From an uncultured Rhodospirillales bacterium (GTDB lineage Bacteria; Pseudomonadota; Alphaproteobacteria; CACIAM-22H2): DNA of 64,000 nt. Of the stretch, positions 34,660 to 43,929 are shown in pieces. The notes below the pieces were generated by a model. That model ran no database searches and had not been told where the DNA came from. It worked only from the letters and a program-made list of their open reading frames with translations. The DNA lies in the NCBI GenBank assembly GCA_937926175.1, contig CALANV010000011.1:1-64000 (forward strand). The letters run 5' to 3'. Within the stretch, counting starts at the first letter, position 1, and the number at the start of each line of letters is the position of its first letter. A program made the position numbers and the translations under genes.

Positions 34660-36405
34660 CTAGCCGTAGAGCGCATCAAGCTTGGCGCCGTAGGTCTCGC
34701 GGATCTTGTGGCGCCGGATCTTGAGCGTCGGCGTCATCATCTCGTTGTCGATGCTGAACGGCTCGTGCGTCAGAATGAACTTGCGCACGCGCTCGTGGGG
34801 CGCCACCTGCGCGTTGACGCGCGCGACGGCACTGTCGATCTTCGCCTTCAACGTCTTTTCGTCGCACGCCGCGATCAGGTCGGCATGCGGCACGATCACG
34901 GCCACGAGATACGGCCGCCGGTCGCCGTAGACCATCACCTGCGCGATCTCGGGCTGCAGCGCGAGCATGCCCTCGATCCGGGCCGGCGCGATCATCTCGC
35001 CGCCCGAGACTTTGATGAAGTCCTTCTTGCGGTCGGTGATCTTGATGTAGCCGTCCTCGTCGATCAGCCCGATGTCGCCCGTATGCAGCCAGCCGTCGCG
35101 GATTGCGTTCGCCGTCGCCTCCGGATCGTTCCAATAGCCCGACATGACCAGCTCGCCGCGCACGAGGATCTCGCCGTCGGGGGCGATCTTGACCTCGACA
35201 TCGGTGAGCGGCGGACCCACCGTGGCGAGCTTCACGCGATGGGGCGGATTGCAGCTCACCACGGGCGCCGCTTCGGTCTGGCCGTAGCCCTGCAGCACGC
35301 GCACGCCGAGGGCGGTGAAGAACAGGCCGATATCGTAGTTGAGCGGCCCGCCGCCGGAGACGAACGCCTTGAGGCGTCCGCCGAAGCGCTGGGCGACCTT
35401 GCGCCGCACGAGCCGGTCGAGCGCGAAATCGACGATACGCTCGCCGAGCGTCAGCTTGTCCGGCATCTCGATGCGCTTGCGGCCGAGTTCGAGCGTGCGC
35501 TCGAACAACCGGCGCTTCAGCGGTTTTTCCCGTTTCAGGCCGGCGGCGATGCGCTCGTGCATGACCTCGTAGAGGCGCGGCACGGCCGTCATGATCGTCG
35601 GCCGCACCTCAGCCATGTTCCGCATCAGCGCCTCCGCACTCTCCGCGAAACAGACATGCGCGCCGATCGAAAGCGCGAACGCGCCGATGCAGGTGTGCTC
35701 GTAGGAATGCGACAGCGGCAGGAACGACAGGAAGACCTCGTCCTCGAGGCCGAGCTGCCGCAGCAGATCGTACGCGCCCTGGCAGTTGCACAGGATCGCC
35801 CCGTGGCTCAGCGTGACGCCCTTGGGCAGTCCGCCGGTGCCGGAGGTGTGGATGATGCAGGCGATGTCGCGGCGCGTCAGGCGCGCCACCGTTTCGGCAA
35901 CGTCGTCGGGGGCGGCGTCGCCGAGCGCCAGTGCCTCCGGCCACGGCACGATCCGCACGCCGACATCCTGCGCGAGGTCCGGCGGCTCGATGGCGACGAC
36001 GATGCCGCAGCCGGGAGTCTCGCGGGCCGCGCTGAGCGCACGCTCGGCCAGCGCCCTGGTCGATGCGATGACGGCCTTCACCCCGGCATTGGTGAAGACG
36101 TGGCGATGGTCGGCGACGGTATTCGTCGTATAGGCGGGGACGGTGATCGCGCCCGCGGCCATGATGGCATAGTCGGCGACGATCCATTCCGGACGGTTCT
36201 CGGCGACGAGCGCGACGCGGTCGCCCGGCCGGATGCCGAGCGCGCGCAGGCCGCGGGCGAGCCGGTTCACCGCGCGCGCGAGTTCGGCATAGGTCGTCGT
36301 CACCCAGGTGCCGTCGCGCCTGACCCCGAGCGCCGGCCGGTCACCCAGCCGCGCGGCTGTATCGAACAGCATGCGAACAAGATTGGGGCAGGTGCGGTAA
36401 TCCAT
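34660..36405 (-). CDS. Long-chain acyl-CoA synthetase (AMP-forming)
   Basis: This 581-residue ANL-superfamily ligase activates a fatty acid through an acyl-AMP. The P-loop reads H-T-S-G-T-G-G-L-P-K-G near residue 190, then G-Y-G-Q-T-E-A-A-P and W-L-H-T-G-D-I-G, with the D-R-K-K-D-F-I-K hinge and catalytic lysine region near the C-terminus. It resembles the FAA1/FadD15-like long-chain group. It is followed by the ADP-ribosylglycohydrolase gene and is divergent from pepF. Confidence 0.92.
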   Translation of the reverse strand: MDYRTCPNLVRMLFDTAARLGDRPALGVRRDGTWVTTTYAELARAVNRLARGLRALGIRPGDRVALVAENRPEWIVADYAIMAAGAITVPAYTTNTVADHRHVFTNAGVKAVIASTRALAERALSAARETPGCGIVVAIEPPDLAQDVGVRIVPWPEALALGDAAPDDVAETVARLTRRDIACIIHTSGTGGLPKGVTLSHGAILCNCQGAYDLLRQLGLEDEVFLSFLPLSHSYEHTCIGAFALSIGAHVCFAESAEALMRNMAEVRPTIMTAVPRLYEVMHERIAAGLKREKPLKRRLFERTLELGRKRIEMPDKLTLGERIVDFALDRLVRRKVAQRFGGRLKAFVSGGGPLNYDIGLFFTALGVRVLQGYGQTEAAPVVSCNPPHRVKLATVGPPLTDVEVKIAPDGEILVRGELVMSGYWNDPEATANAIRDGWLHTGDIGLIDEDGYIKITDRKKDFIKVSGGEMIAPARIEGMLALQPEIAQVMVYGDRRPYLVAVIVPHADLIAACDEKTLKAKIDSAVARVNAQVAPHERVRKFILTHEPFSIDNEMMTPTLKIRRHKIRETYGAKLDALYG

Positions 36406-36515
36406 CTGGCTGCTTCACTTCCCTGGGAGCGGTGCCGCTTATCGCGGGGAGACCGGAACTTGGCGTCGGGGCCGCCGACACTTATATCGATGGACGTCTG
36501 CAGGAGTTAAGCCCA

Positions 36516-38348
36516 ATGAAGCCTGTCTGTTGCCGCGGCCGTGCCCCGGCCGCCACCGTCCTCGAACGTCCCTCGGAACCGGACAATTTCGGCGACCTTC
36601 CCCAGTGGGATCTGTCCGATCTTTATGCCGGGCGCGAAGATCCGACGCTGGCCGTCGACCTCGACACGGCCGAGGCCGAGGCGAAAGCCTTCCGCGAACG
36701 CTATTTCGGCCGGTTGGCCGGCCTGCCGGGGACCGAGCTCGGGGCGGCAGTCCGCGAGTATGAGCGGATGGAGGAACGCCTCAGCCGCATCATGAGCTTC
36801 GCCGAGCTGACCTATGCCGGCAACCAGAGCGACCCGCTGGTCGCCAAGTTCTTCCAGACGATGCAGGAGCGGGTCAACGCCATCTCGGCGCAGCTCCTGT
36901 TCTTCACGCTCGAGCTCAACCGGATCGAGGACGCGGATCTCGCCGAGAAGCTGCGCGCGCCGGAGCTCGCGCGCTACCGGCCGTGGCTGGAGGATTTGCG
37001 CGTCTTCCGTCCGCATCAGCTTTCGGACGAGATGGAACGGCTGCTCCATGAAAAGCACGTGACGGGCCGCAGCGCCTGGGTGCGTCTGTTCGACGAGACG
37101 ATCGCGGCGCTGCGCTTCCCGGTGAACGGCAAGGAGCTGACCAGCGCCGAGGCGCTTCACCTGCTGTCCGATCGCGACGCCACGGTCCGCCGGGCGGCCG
37201 CCAAGGCGATCGGCAAGGTGCTGGGCGACAACATCCGCATTTTCGCGCTCGTCACCAACACCCTCATCAAGGACAAGGAAATCGAGGACAAGTGGCGGAA
37301 CTATCCGCGGCCGATCTCGGCGCGGAATCTCGCCAACCGCGTCGAGGACGAGGTCGTCGATGCGCTGATCTCATCGGTGCGCGCCGCCTATCCGCGGCTG
37401 TCGCATCGCTACTACGCGATCAAGGCGAAGTGGTTCGGCGTCGAGCAGATGCCATACTGGGACCGCAACGCGCCGCTTCCCGACGTCGAGGAAGAGGTGA
37501 TCCCGTGGTCGCGTGCGCGCGACATCGTGCTCGATGCCTATGCGCGCTTCTCGCCCGAGATGGCGTCCATCGGCGCGCGCTTCTTCGAGCGCGGCTGGAT
37601 CGACGCGCCCGTGAAGCCGGGCAAGGCGCCGGGCGCCTTCGCGCACCCGACCGTGCCGTCGGTCCATCCCTATCTGCTGCTGAACTACCAAGGCAAGGTG
37701 CGCGACGTGATGACGCTCGCCCACGAACTCGGCCACGGCGTGCACCAGGTTCTGGCCGCATCACAAGGCCACCTGATGGCGGATACGCCGCTGACGCTGG
37801 CCGAGACCGCCTCGGTCTTCGGCGAGATGCTGACCTTCCGCGCCATGCTCGAGGCCGAGAAGGATCCGAAACGCCGCAAGGCGATGCTGGCCGGCAAGGT
37901 CGAGGACATGCTGAATACCGTCGTCCGTCAGATCGCGTTCGTCGAGTTCGAGCGGCGGCTTCATGACGAGCGGCGCAACGGCGAGCTCACGCCCGACCGC
38001 ATCGGCGAGATCTGGTTCGACGTGCAGCGCGAGAGCCTGGGGCCGGCGTTGCGTTTCGAGGACGAATACCAGTTCTACTGGTCCTACATTCCGCACTTCG
38101 TCCACACGCCGTTCTACGTCTATGCCTATGCGTTCGGCGACTGCCTGGTGAATTCGCTCTATGCCGCCTATCAGCGTTCGCCGGAGGGGTTCGCCGACAA
38201 GTATCTCGATCTGCTGCGCGCGGGCGGCACCAAACATCACAAGGAACTTCTCGCGCCGTTCGGTCTCGACGCCGCCGATCCGAAGTTCTGGCAGAGCGGC
38301 CTGGACGTGATCGCGGGGCTCATCGACGAGCTCGAGCGGCTGTCATGA
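36516..38348 (+). CDS. pepF: Oligoendopeptidase F (M3 family)
   Basis: This 610-residue zinc metallopeptidase has the catalytic H-E-L-G-H motif at about residues 403-407 followed by the G-V-H-Q context, plus E-T-A-S-V-F-G-E about 25 residues on, containing the third ligand. M3 enzymes of this type degrade peptides of roughly 7-17 residues in the cytoplasm. ATG 36516 with AGGAG upstream is preferred to in-frame ATG 36432. There is no signal peptide. The UbiB-like kinase gene follows after 27 bases and is probably co-transcribed. Confidence 0.93.
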   Translation: MKPVCCRGRAPAATVLERPSEPDNFGDLPQWDLSDLYAGREDPTLAVDLDTAEAEAKAFRERYFGRLAGLPGTELGAAVREYERMEERLSRIMSFAELTYAGNQSDPLVAKFFQTMQERVNAISAQLLFFTLELNRIEDADLAEKLRAPELARYRPWLEDLRVFRPHQLSDEMERLLHEKHVTGRSAWVRLFDETIAALRFPVNGKELTSAEALHLLSDRDATVRRAAAKAIGKVLGDNIRIFALVTNTLIKDKEIEDKWRNYPRPISARNLANRVEDEVVDALISSVRAAYPRLSHRYYAIKAKWFGVEQMPYWDRNAPLPDVEEEVIPWSRARDIVLDAYARFSPEMASIGARFFERGWIDAPVKPGKAPGAFAHPTVPSVHPYLLLNYQGKVRDVMTLAHELGHGVHQVLAASQGHLMADTPLTLAETASVFGEMLTFRAMLEAEKDPKRRKAMLAGKVEDMLNTVVRQIAFVEFERRLHDERRNGELTPDRIGEIWFDVQRESLGPALRFEDEYQFYWSYIPHFVHTPFYVYAYAFGDCLVNSLYAAYQRSPEGFADKYLDLLRAGGTKHHKELLAPFGLDAADPKFWQSGLDVIAGLIDELERLS

Positions 38349-38375
38349 GCGCGGCTGCGCCGGTGACGACCGCCA

Positions 38376-39725
38376 ATGGCTGAGCGCGACGACGAGAACA
38401 CGCTCGGCGGGCGCATAAGGCGCTATGCCCGCGTCGGGACCGCCGTCGGCGGCCTCGCGGCTCGGCTCGGCGCCGAGCGCGTGCTCCGCGTCAGGCTGGA
38501 CCGCGAGCGGCACGCGGCCGACCTGCGCGCGGCCCTGGGCGGGCTCAAGGGTCCGCTGATGAAGGTCGCGCAGCTCATGGCGACGATCCCCGACGCGTTG
38601 CCCGAGGAATACGTGAAGGAGCTGATCCAGCTTCAGTCGAATGCGCCGTCGATGGGCTGGCCGTTCGTCAAGCGGCGCATGGCGAGCGAGCTCGGCGCGG
38701 ACTGGCGGTCGCGCTTCCGCGAATTCGAACGCGAGGCGGTGGCCGCCGCCTCGTTGGGCCAGGTCCATCGCGCCGTCGCGCACGACGGAAGGCGGCTTGC
38801 CTGCAAGCTGCAGTATCCCGACATGCAGTCCGCTGTCGAGGCCGATCTGCGCCAGCTCAAGCTGATCTTCTCGATCTACGAACGCTACGACCGCGCCATC
38901 TCGACGACGGAGATCCACGCCGAGATCGCCGAGCGCCTGCGCGAGGAACTCGACTACGCGCGCGAGGCCCGGCACATGCGACTCTACGGGCGCATGCTGG
39001 CGGACGAGCCCGGCGTAAGCGTGCCCGAGCCGGTCGACGAACTTTGCACCAGGCGTCTGCTGACGATGACGTGGCTCGACGGCATCAAACTGCTGGCCGT
39101 CGCGGACGACCCGCTGCCGCGGCGCAACCAGGTCGCCTACAACATGTTCCGGGCGTGGTACGTGCCGTTCTACTTCTACGGCGTCATTCACGGCGATCCG
39201 CACCTCGGCAACTACACGGTGCGTGCGGACGGCGGCGTCAACCTGCTCGACTTCGGCTGCATCCGCGTGTTCAAGCCGAAATTCGTCGCGGGCGTCATCG
39301 ACCTGTACGAGGCGCTGCGGCGCAACGACGAGGCGCTTGCCGTGCACGCCTACGAGACCTGGGGCTTCCGCAATCTCTCGCGGGAGCTGATCGCCGTGCT
39401 GAACCAGTGGGCGGCGTTCGTCTACGCCCCGCTGATGGAGGACCGGCCGCGCCTGATCGAGGAGACGAATTCGGGCGTGTACGGTCGCGAGGTGGCGGAG
39501 AAGGTCCACCGCGATCTCCGGCGCGTCGGCGGCGTCACGCCGCCCCGCGAGTTCGTGCTGATGGACCGGGCGGCGATCGGGCTCGGCTCGGTCTTCATGC
39601 ATCTGCGCGCGGAGATCAACTGGCACCGCCTGTTCCACGATCTGATCAGGGATTTCGACGTGAAGGCGCTGGCCAGGCGGCAGGCCGCCGCGCTCAAGGC
39701 CGTCGGCCTCGAGCGGCCGCGCTGA
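38376..39725 (+). CDS. ABC1/UbiB-family atypical kinase
   Basis: This 449-residue member of the ABC1 (AarF/UbiB/COQ8) kinase-like family is implicated in ubiquinone metabolism and lipid homeostasis. The family KxGQ motif appears as K-V-A-Q in P-L-M-K-V-A-Q-L-M-A, with Gly changed to Ala. The alanine-rich loop A-A-A-S-L-G-Q-V-H-R-A, E-L-D-Y near the helix alphaC and the catalytic H-G-D-P-H-L-G-N plus L-D-F-G-C metal motif are kept. No membrane helix is visible at the C-terminus, unlike E. coli UbiB. It lies directly after pepF. Confidence 0.9.
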   Translation: MAERDDENTLGGRIRRYARVGTAVGGLAARLGAERVLRVRLDRERHAADLRAALGGLKGPLMKVAQLMATIPDALPEEYVKELIQLQSNAPSMGWPFVKRRMASELGADWRSRFREFEREAVAAASLGQVHRAVAHDGRRLACKLQYPDMQSAVEADLRQLKLIFSIYERYDRAISTTEIHAEIAERLREELDYAREARHMRLYGRMLADEPGVSVPEPVDELCTRRLLTMTWLDGIKLLAVADDPLPRRNQVAYNMFRAWYVPFYFYGVIHGDPHLGNYTVRADGGVNLLDFGCIRVFKPKFVAGVIDLYEALRRNDEALAVHAYETWGFRNLSRELIAVLNQWAAFVYAPLMEDRPRLIEETNSGVYGREVAEKVHRDLRRVGGVTPPREFVLMDRAAIGLGSVFMHLRAEINWHRLFHDLIRDFDVKALARRQAAALKAVGLERPR

Positions 39726-39789
39726 CCGGATCGTTCGCGCCGGCGAGCGGCACGTCTCGTCCGTGGCGGCGCCTGGCCGGACCGCCACA

Positions 39790-40541
39790 TCACCTTGCCG
39801 CCACCGGAGCTGAACTTGATCGCGTTCGACGGCAGATTCAGCAGGATCGGGCGGAGACGGGCTTCGTCGCCGCGCAGGTACGGAAGGTCGCTCGGGATGT
39901 TTCCCAGAACGGCGATGCCGACCTGCTGCGCGCGGATGGATGCGCGAGACGCAGGTCTGCACGATGTGACCGACGTCGAGGATTTCGTCGCGCAGATCCA
40001 TCTTGCCGATCTCGAGCCGGGTCATGTCCAGGATGTCCGCGATCAGCTCGAGCAGATGCTGTCCCGAGGCGCGGATGTCGGACACGTTCCTTCTGCTTGG
40101 CGGTGAGCGGCCCGGAATGCTCGCGCGCGAGAAATTCGGCGATGCCGATGACGGCGTTGAGCGGGGGCCTCGGCTCGTGGCTCATGTCGGCGAGGAACAC
40201 GGTCTTCGCCCGGTCGGCCGCTTCGGCACACGATTTCGTCGGCGTATCCCACCCGCGACCACCAGTGCGGCGTTGCGGCGCTCGGCCTGGGCCACGAGGT
40301 TCCGTACGGCGAGCCGGCATTGCGCATAGCCCTGTGCAGCGGCGCCCGGCAGCATGACGATGCCGCCGATCAGCGCGAACGTGCGGGCGAGGCTCGAGAT
40401 GCTGATCCCGACACCCTTTCGTCGGGCAAGGACAACTGCCGGAAAATCCTCGACCAGTAGAATGGATTGAACGACCGAAATACTGTCCGCACCCGTGGCG
40501 GCGCGGGTGGCCCAGGTTCCGCCGACGGCCGGGGCATGCAT
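39790..40541 (-). pseudogene. Decayed sensor histidine kinase
   Basis: On the minus strand, successive frames give pieces of a sensor kinase in the right order. Near 40420-40330 lies a hydrophobic segment (F-A-L-I-G-G-I-V-M-L-P), then an E-A-A-D-R-A-K-T-V-F-L-A-D-M-S-H-E-P-R H-box (near 40240-40160), next I-R-A-S-G-Q-H-L-L-E-L-I-A-D-I-L-D, and finally an N-box L-N-L-P-S-N-A-I-K-F-S close to 39800. At least three frame changes are needed and the rest of the ATPase domain (G boxes) is missing. The H-box proline change (H-E-P-R for H-E-L-R) also points to decay. It sits between the ABC1 kinase and pntAA. Confidence 0.75.
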
Positions 40542-40626
40542 TCGCGCTTGGCAAAGCGGGACCGCCTTGGCATTGTTGCCCCGCCCAAACCTCTCTTAAG
40601 CACCAGAATCACAAGGCCTTCCTGCC

Positions 40627-41793
40627 ATGAAGCTCGCCATTCCCAAGGAGCGCCGTCCCCATGAGCGGCGCGTGGCCGCCTCGCCGGAGACCGTCAAACG
40701 GATGAAGGCCATGGGGCTGACGGTGGTCGTCGAGACCGGTGCCGGCGAAGGCGCGGCCCTGCCCGATCAGGCGTTCATCGACGCCGGCGCCGAGATCGCG
40801 CCGGACGCGGCGACGGCGCTGCGCGATGCCGACATCGTGCTCAAGGTTTCGCGTCCGCTGTCGCCGGCGGAGGGCGGGCTGGATGAGATCGCGGCGATGC
40901 GGTCGGGGGCGATCCTGATCGGCATGCTCGATCCGTACCGCAACCGCGACCAGGTGCGGGCCTATGCCGAGCGCGGGTTGACCGCGTTCGCGATGGAGCT
41001 GGTGCCGCGCATCACCCGCGCCCAGAGCATGGACGTCCTGTCGTCGCAGGCGAACCTGGCCGGCTACCGGGCGGTGCTCGATGCGGCGGTCGAGTTCGGC
41101 CGGGCCTTTCCCATGATGATGACCGCGGCCGGGACGATTGCGCCCGCCAAGGTGTTCGTGATGGGCGCCGGCGTGGCCGGCCTGCAGGCGATCGCGACGG
41201 CGCGGCGCCTGGGTGCGGTCGTGTCGGCCACCGACGTGCGGCCCGCGGCGAAGGAGCAGGTCGAATCGCTCGGCGCGTCGTTCGTCATGGTCGAATCCGA
41301 GGAGACCAAGGAGGCCGAGACCGCCGGCGGCTATGCCAAGGAGATGTCCGAGGATTACAAGCGCAAGCAGGCGGCCCTCATCGCCGAGACGATCAAGAAG
41401 CAGGACATCGTCATCTGCACGGCGCAGATTCCCGGCCGGCCGGCGCCGCGGCTGGTCAGTGCGGATCACGTCCGCTCGATGCGTCCGGGTTCGGTCATCG
41501 TCGACCTCGCGGTCGAGACCGGCGGCAACTGCGAGCTGTCGGTGCCCGGGCAAGTGGTGGTCGAGCATGGCGTCAAGATCGTCGGCTGGCTCAACGTGCC
41601 GAGCCGGGTCGCGGTCGACGCGTCGGCGCTCTATGCCAAGAACCTGTTCAACTTCCTGGGCCTGATCATCGGCAAGGACGGCGCGCTCAAGATCGACCCG
41701 GAAGACGAGATCATCAAAGGCACGCTGCTGACGCAGGACGGCCGCATCGTCCATCCGGCCTTCGCCGAGGCCCCGGCGCCGAGTGCCGCGTAG
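40627..41793 (+). CDS. pntAA: NAD(P) transhydrogenase subunit alpha part 1 (PntAA)
   Basis: This 388-residue soluble NAD(H)-binding subunit (domain I) of proton-translocating transhydrogenase begins M-K-L-A-I-P-K-E-R and contains the G-A-G-V-A-G-L-Q-A-I nucleotide fold near residue 180, followed by A-T-D-V-R-P-A-A-K-E. The alpha chain is split into two genes (this one and pntAB), the arrangement known from Rhodospirillum rubrum. The complex moves hydride from NADH to NADP+ using the proton gradient. Confidence 0.96.
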   Translation: MKLAIPKERRPHERRVAASPETVKRMKAMGLTVVVETGAGEGAALPDQAFIDAGAEIAPDAATALRDADIVLKVSRPLSPAEGGLDEIAAMRSGAILIGMLDPYRNRDQVRAYAERGLTAFAMELVPRITRAQSMDVLSSQANLAGYRAVLDAAVEFGRAFPMMMTAAGTIAPAKVFVMGAGVAGLQAIATARRLGAVVSATDVRPAAKEQVESLGASFVMVESEETKEAETAGGYAKEMSEDYKRKQAALIAETIKKQDIVICTAQIPGRPAPRLVSADHVRSMRPGSVIVDLAVETGGNCELSVPGQVVVEHGVKIVGWLNVPSRVAVDASALYAKNLFNFLGLIIGKDGALKIDPEDEIIKGTLLTQDGRIVHPAFAEAPAPSAA

Positions 41794-41865
41794 CCGCTGG
41801 AAATCACATGACACAAGCGCGCGTGGGCCACGGGCTCCCGGCCTTGTGAGGAGGAGTAAGCACGA

Positions 41866-42276
41866 ATGGATCCGGCAAACATCGTCGACAATGCAGCCCA
41901 GTTGGCCAACGACGCGGCTGCGCTCGCGGAGAAGGCCAGGGCGCTGGCCGCGCAGACCGCGCTGCTGCCGCAGACGGCCGCGGGCCACGGCCCCGAGATG
42001 CTGACGCTCGGCCTTACCGTATTCGTGCTCGCCGTGTTCGTCGGCTACTACGTCGTCTGGCGGGTGACGCCGGCGCTGCATTCGCCGCTGATGGCGGTCA
42101 CGAACGCGATCTCGTCGGTGATCATCGTCGGCGCGCTGCTCGCCGCCGGCGCCAGCACCGTCGGCTTCTCGCAGGCGATGGGCTTCCTCGCCGTCGTGTT
42201 GGCTTCGGTCAACATCTTCGGCGGGTTCGTCGTCACCCAGCGCATGCTGGGCAAGTTCAAGAAGAAGCAGAAGTAG
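41866..42276 (+). CDS. pntAB: NAD(P) transhydrogenase subunit alpha part 2 (PntAB)
   Basis: This 136-residue membrane subunit has a polar N-terminal stretch of about 45 residues and three to four helices. G-Y-Y-V-V-W-R-V-T-P-A-L-H-S-P-L-M-A-V-T-N-A is the conserved segment of the alpha-2 chain of domain II. It is preceded by GAGGAG and followed at 18 bases by pntB. Confidence 0.95.
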   Translation: MDPANIVDNAAQLANDAAALAEKARALAAQTALLPQTAAGHGPEMLTLGLTVFVLAVFVGYYVVWRVTPALHSPLMAVTNAISSVIIVGALLAAGASTVGFSQAMGFLAVVLASVNIFGGFVVTQRMLGKFKKKQK

Positions 42277-42294
42277 TCCGGGGGCGACGGCACC

Positions 42295-43698
42295 ATGAGC
42301 GAGAATCTCGCAGCCCTGCTGTATCTGGCCGCGTCGGTGTGCTTCATCATGTCGCTGCGGGGCCTCTCCAGCCCCGAGACGGCGCGCGCCGGCAACATCT
42401 GGGGCATCGTCGGCATGGTCATCGCCATCGTCACGACGCTGGCCCTGCCCCAGGTGGGCGGCTACGGCATGATCTTCGCCGGCATCGTCATCGGCGGCGC
42501 GATCGGCACCTTCATCGCGCTGCGCATCCAGATGACGGCGCTGCCGCAGCTCGTCGCCGCCTTCCACTCGCTGGTCGGCCTCGCCGCGGTCTTCGTGGCC
42601 GCCGCCGCGCTCTATTCGCCGACCTCGTTCGGCATCGGCACGCCCGGTGCGATCAGGCTGGGAAGCCTGATCGAGATGGGCCTCGGCACCGCCATCGGCG
42701 CCATCACCTTCACCGGCTCGGTCGTCGCGTTCGCCAAGCTGCAGGGCCTGGTCTCGGGCGCGCCGCTGACGTTCCCGATGCAGCATCCGCTCAACGCCGC
42801 GCTCGGCGTCGTCATCGTCCTGATCGGCGTCTGGTTCGCGTTGACCGGGAGCACGTTCGCGTTCTGGCTGCTGGTCGTGCTGTCGCTGCTGCTCGGCTTC
42901 CTGCTGATCGTGCCGATCGGCGGCGCCGACATGCCGGTCGTGATCTCGATGCTCAACTCGTATTCGGGCTGGGCCGCGTGCGGCATCGGCTTCACGCTGC
43001 AGAACAACCTGCTGATCATCACCGGCGCGCTGGTCGGCTCGTCGGGCGCCATCCTCAGCTACATCATGTGCAAGGGGATGAACCGCTCGATCTTCAACGT
43101 CATCCTCGGCGGCTTCGGCGGCGAGGGCGGCGCGGCGGCCGCGGGCGGGGCGAAGGAGCAGCGCCCGGTGAAAGCCGGCTCGGCCGAGGACGCCGCGTTC
43201 ATCATGAAGAACGCGAACTCGGTGATCATCGTCCCCGGCTACGGCATGGCCGTCGCCCAGGCGCAGCACGCGCTGCGCGAGATGGCCGACCTGCTCAAGG
43301 CCGAGGGGATCCAGGTCCGCTACGCCATCCATCCGGTGGCGGGCCGCATGCCGGGCCACATGAACGTGCTGCTGGCCGAGGCCAACGTGCCATACGACGA
43401 GGTGCTCGAGCTCGAGGAGATCAACCGCGACTTCGCCCAGACCGACGTCGCCTTCGTGATCGGCGCCAACGACGTGACCAACCCGGCGGCGAAGTCCGAT
43501 CCGAAGTCGCCGATCTACGGCATGCCGGTCCTCGACGTCGAAAAGGCCAAGACCGTCCTGTTCGTGAAGCGCTCGATGGCGACCGGCTATGCCGGCGTGG
43601 ACAACGAGCTGTTCTACCGCGACAACACGATGATGCTGTTCGGCGACGCCAAGAAGGTCGTCGAGGACATCATCAAGGCCTTGAGCGGCGGACACTGA
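42295..43698 (+). CDS. pntB: NAD(P) transhydrogenase subunit beta (PntB)
   Basis: This 467-residue protein has about eight to nine membrane helices in its first 260 residues (rest of domain II) and the NADP(H)-binding domain III after that, with the P-G-Y-G-M-A-V-A-Q-A-Q motif and G-A-N-D-V-T-N-P-A-A. It completes the pntAA-pntAB-pntB operon, which ends with a strong terminator 13 bases later. Confidence 0.96.
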   Translation: MSENLAALLYLAASVCFIMSLRGLSSPETARAGNIWGIVGMVIAIVTTLALPQVGGYGMIFAGIVIGGAIGTFIALRIQMTALPQLVAAFHSLVGLAAVFVAAAALYSPTSFGIGTPGAIRLGSLIEMGLGTAIGAITFTGSVVAFAKLQGLVSGAPLTFPMQHPLNAALGVVIVLIGVWFALTGSTFAFWLLVVLSLLLGFLLIVPIGGADMPVVISMLNSYSGWAACGIGFTLQNNLLIITGALVGSSGAILSYIMCKGMNRSIFNVILGGFGGEGGAAAAGGAKEQRPVKAGSAEDAAFIMKNANSVIIVPGYGMAVAQAQHALREMADLLKAEGIQVRYAIHPVAGRMPGHMNVLLAEANVPYDEVLELEEINRDFAQTDVAFVIGANDVTNPAAKSDPKSPIYGMPVLDVEKAKTVLFVKRSMATGYAGVDNELFYRDNTMMLFGDAKKVVEDIIKALSGGH

Positions 43699-43711
43699 GC
43701 CGCAGAGAGCC

Positions 43712-43758
43712 GAAAAAAGAGGCCGCCGGGCTTCACCGCCCGGCGGCCTTCTCTTTTT
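43712..43758 (+). terminator. Rho-independent terminator of the pnt operon
   Basis: An 11-base GC-rich stem (GGCCGCCGGGC with GCCCGGCGGCC) around a six-base loop is flanked by A-rich sequence on the left and CTTCTCTTTTT on the right. The A-tract on the opposite side could make it bidirectional. Confidence 0.92.
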
Positions 43759-43929
43759 CGGCAGGTGCGGCGCCTTTCCGCGACCTCCCACGCGCGGCGC
43801 ACGCGAATTACCCACGCGAGGTATCCGTCCAAGGTTGCGCGGAGCGGGCGCAAGGGCTTAGCCTCTTCCTTTCCGTGCCGCAGCATGAGCGGCGCGGCAT
43901 CGGGACATTTGCCGGGAAAGGGGGTCGCG

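Noticed and set aside
40609..43815. Minus-strand open frame of over 1000 codons across the pnt operon
   Set aside because: The plus strand encodes three well-recognised transhydrogenase subunits; the antisense frame is low-complexity and unlike any protein.
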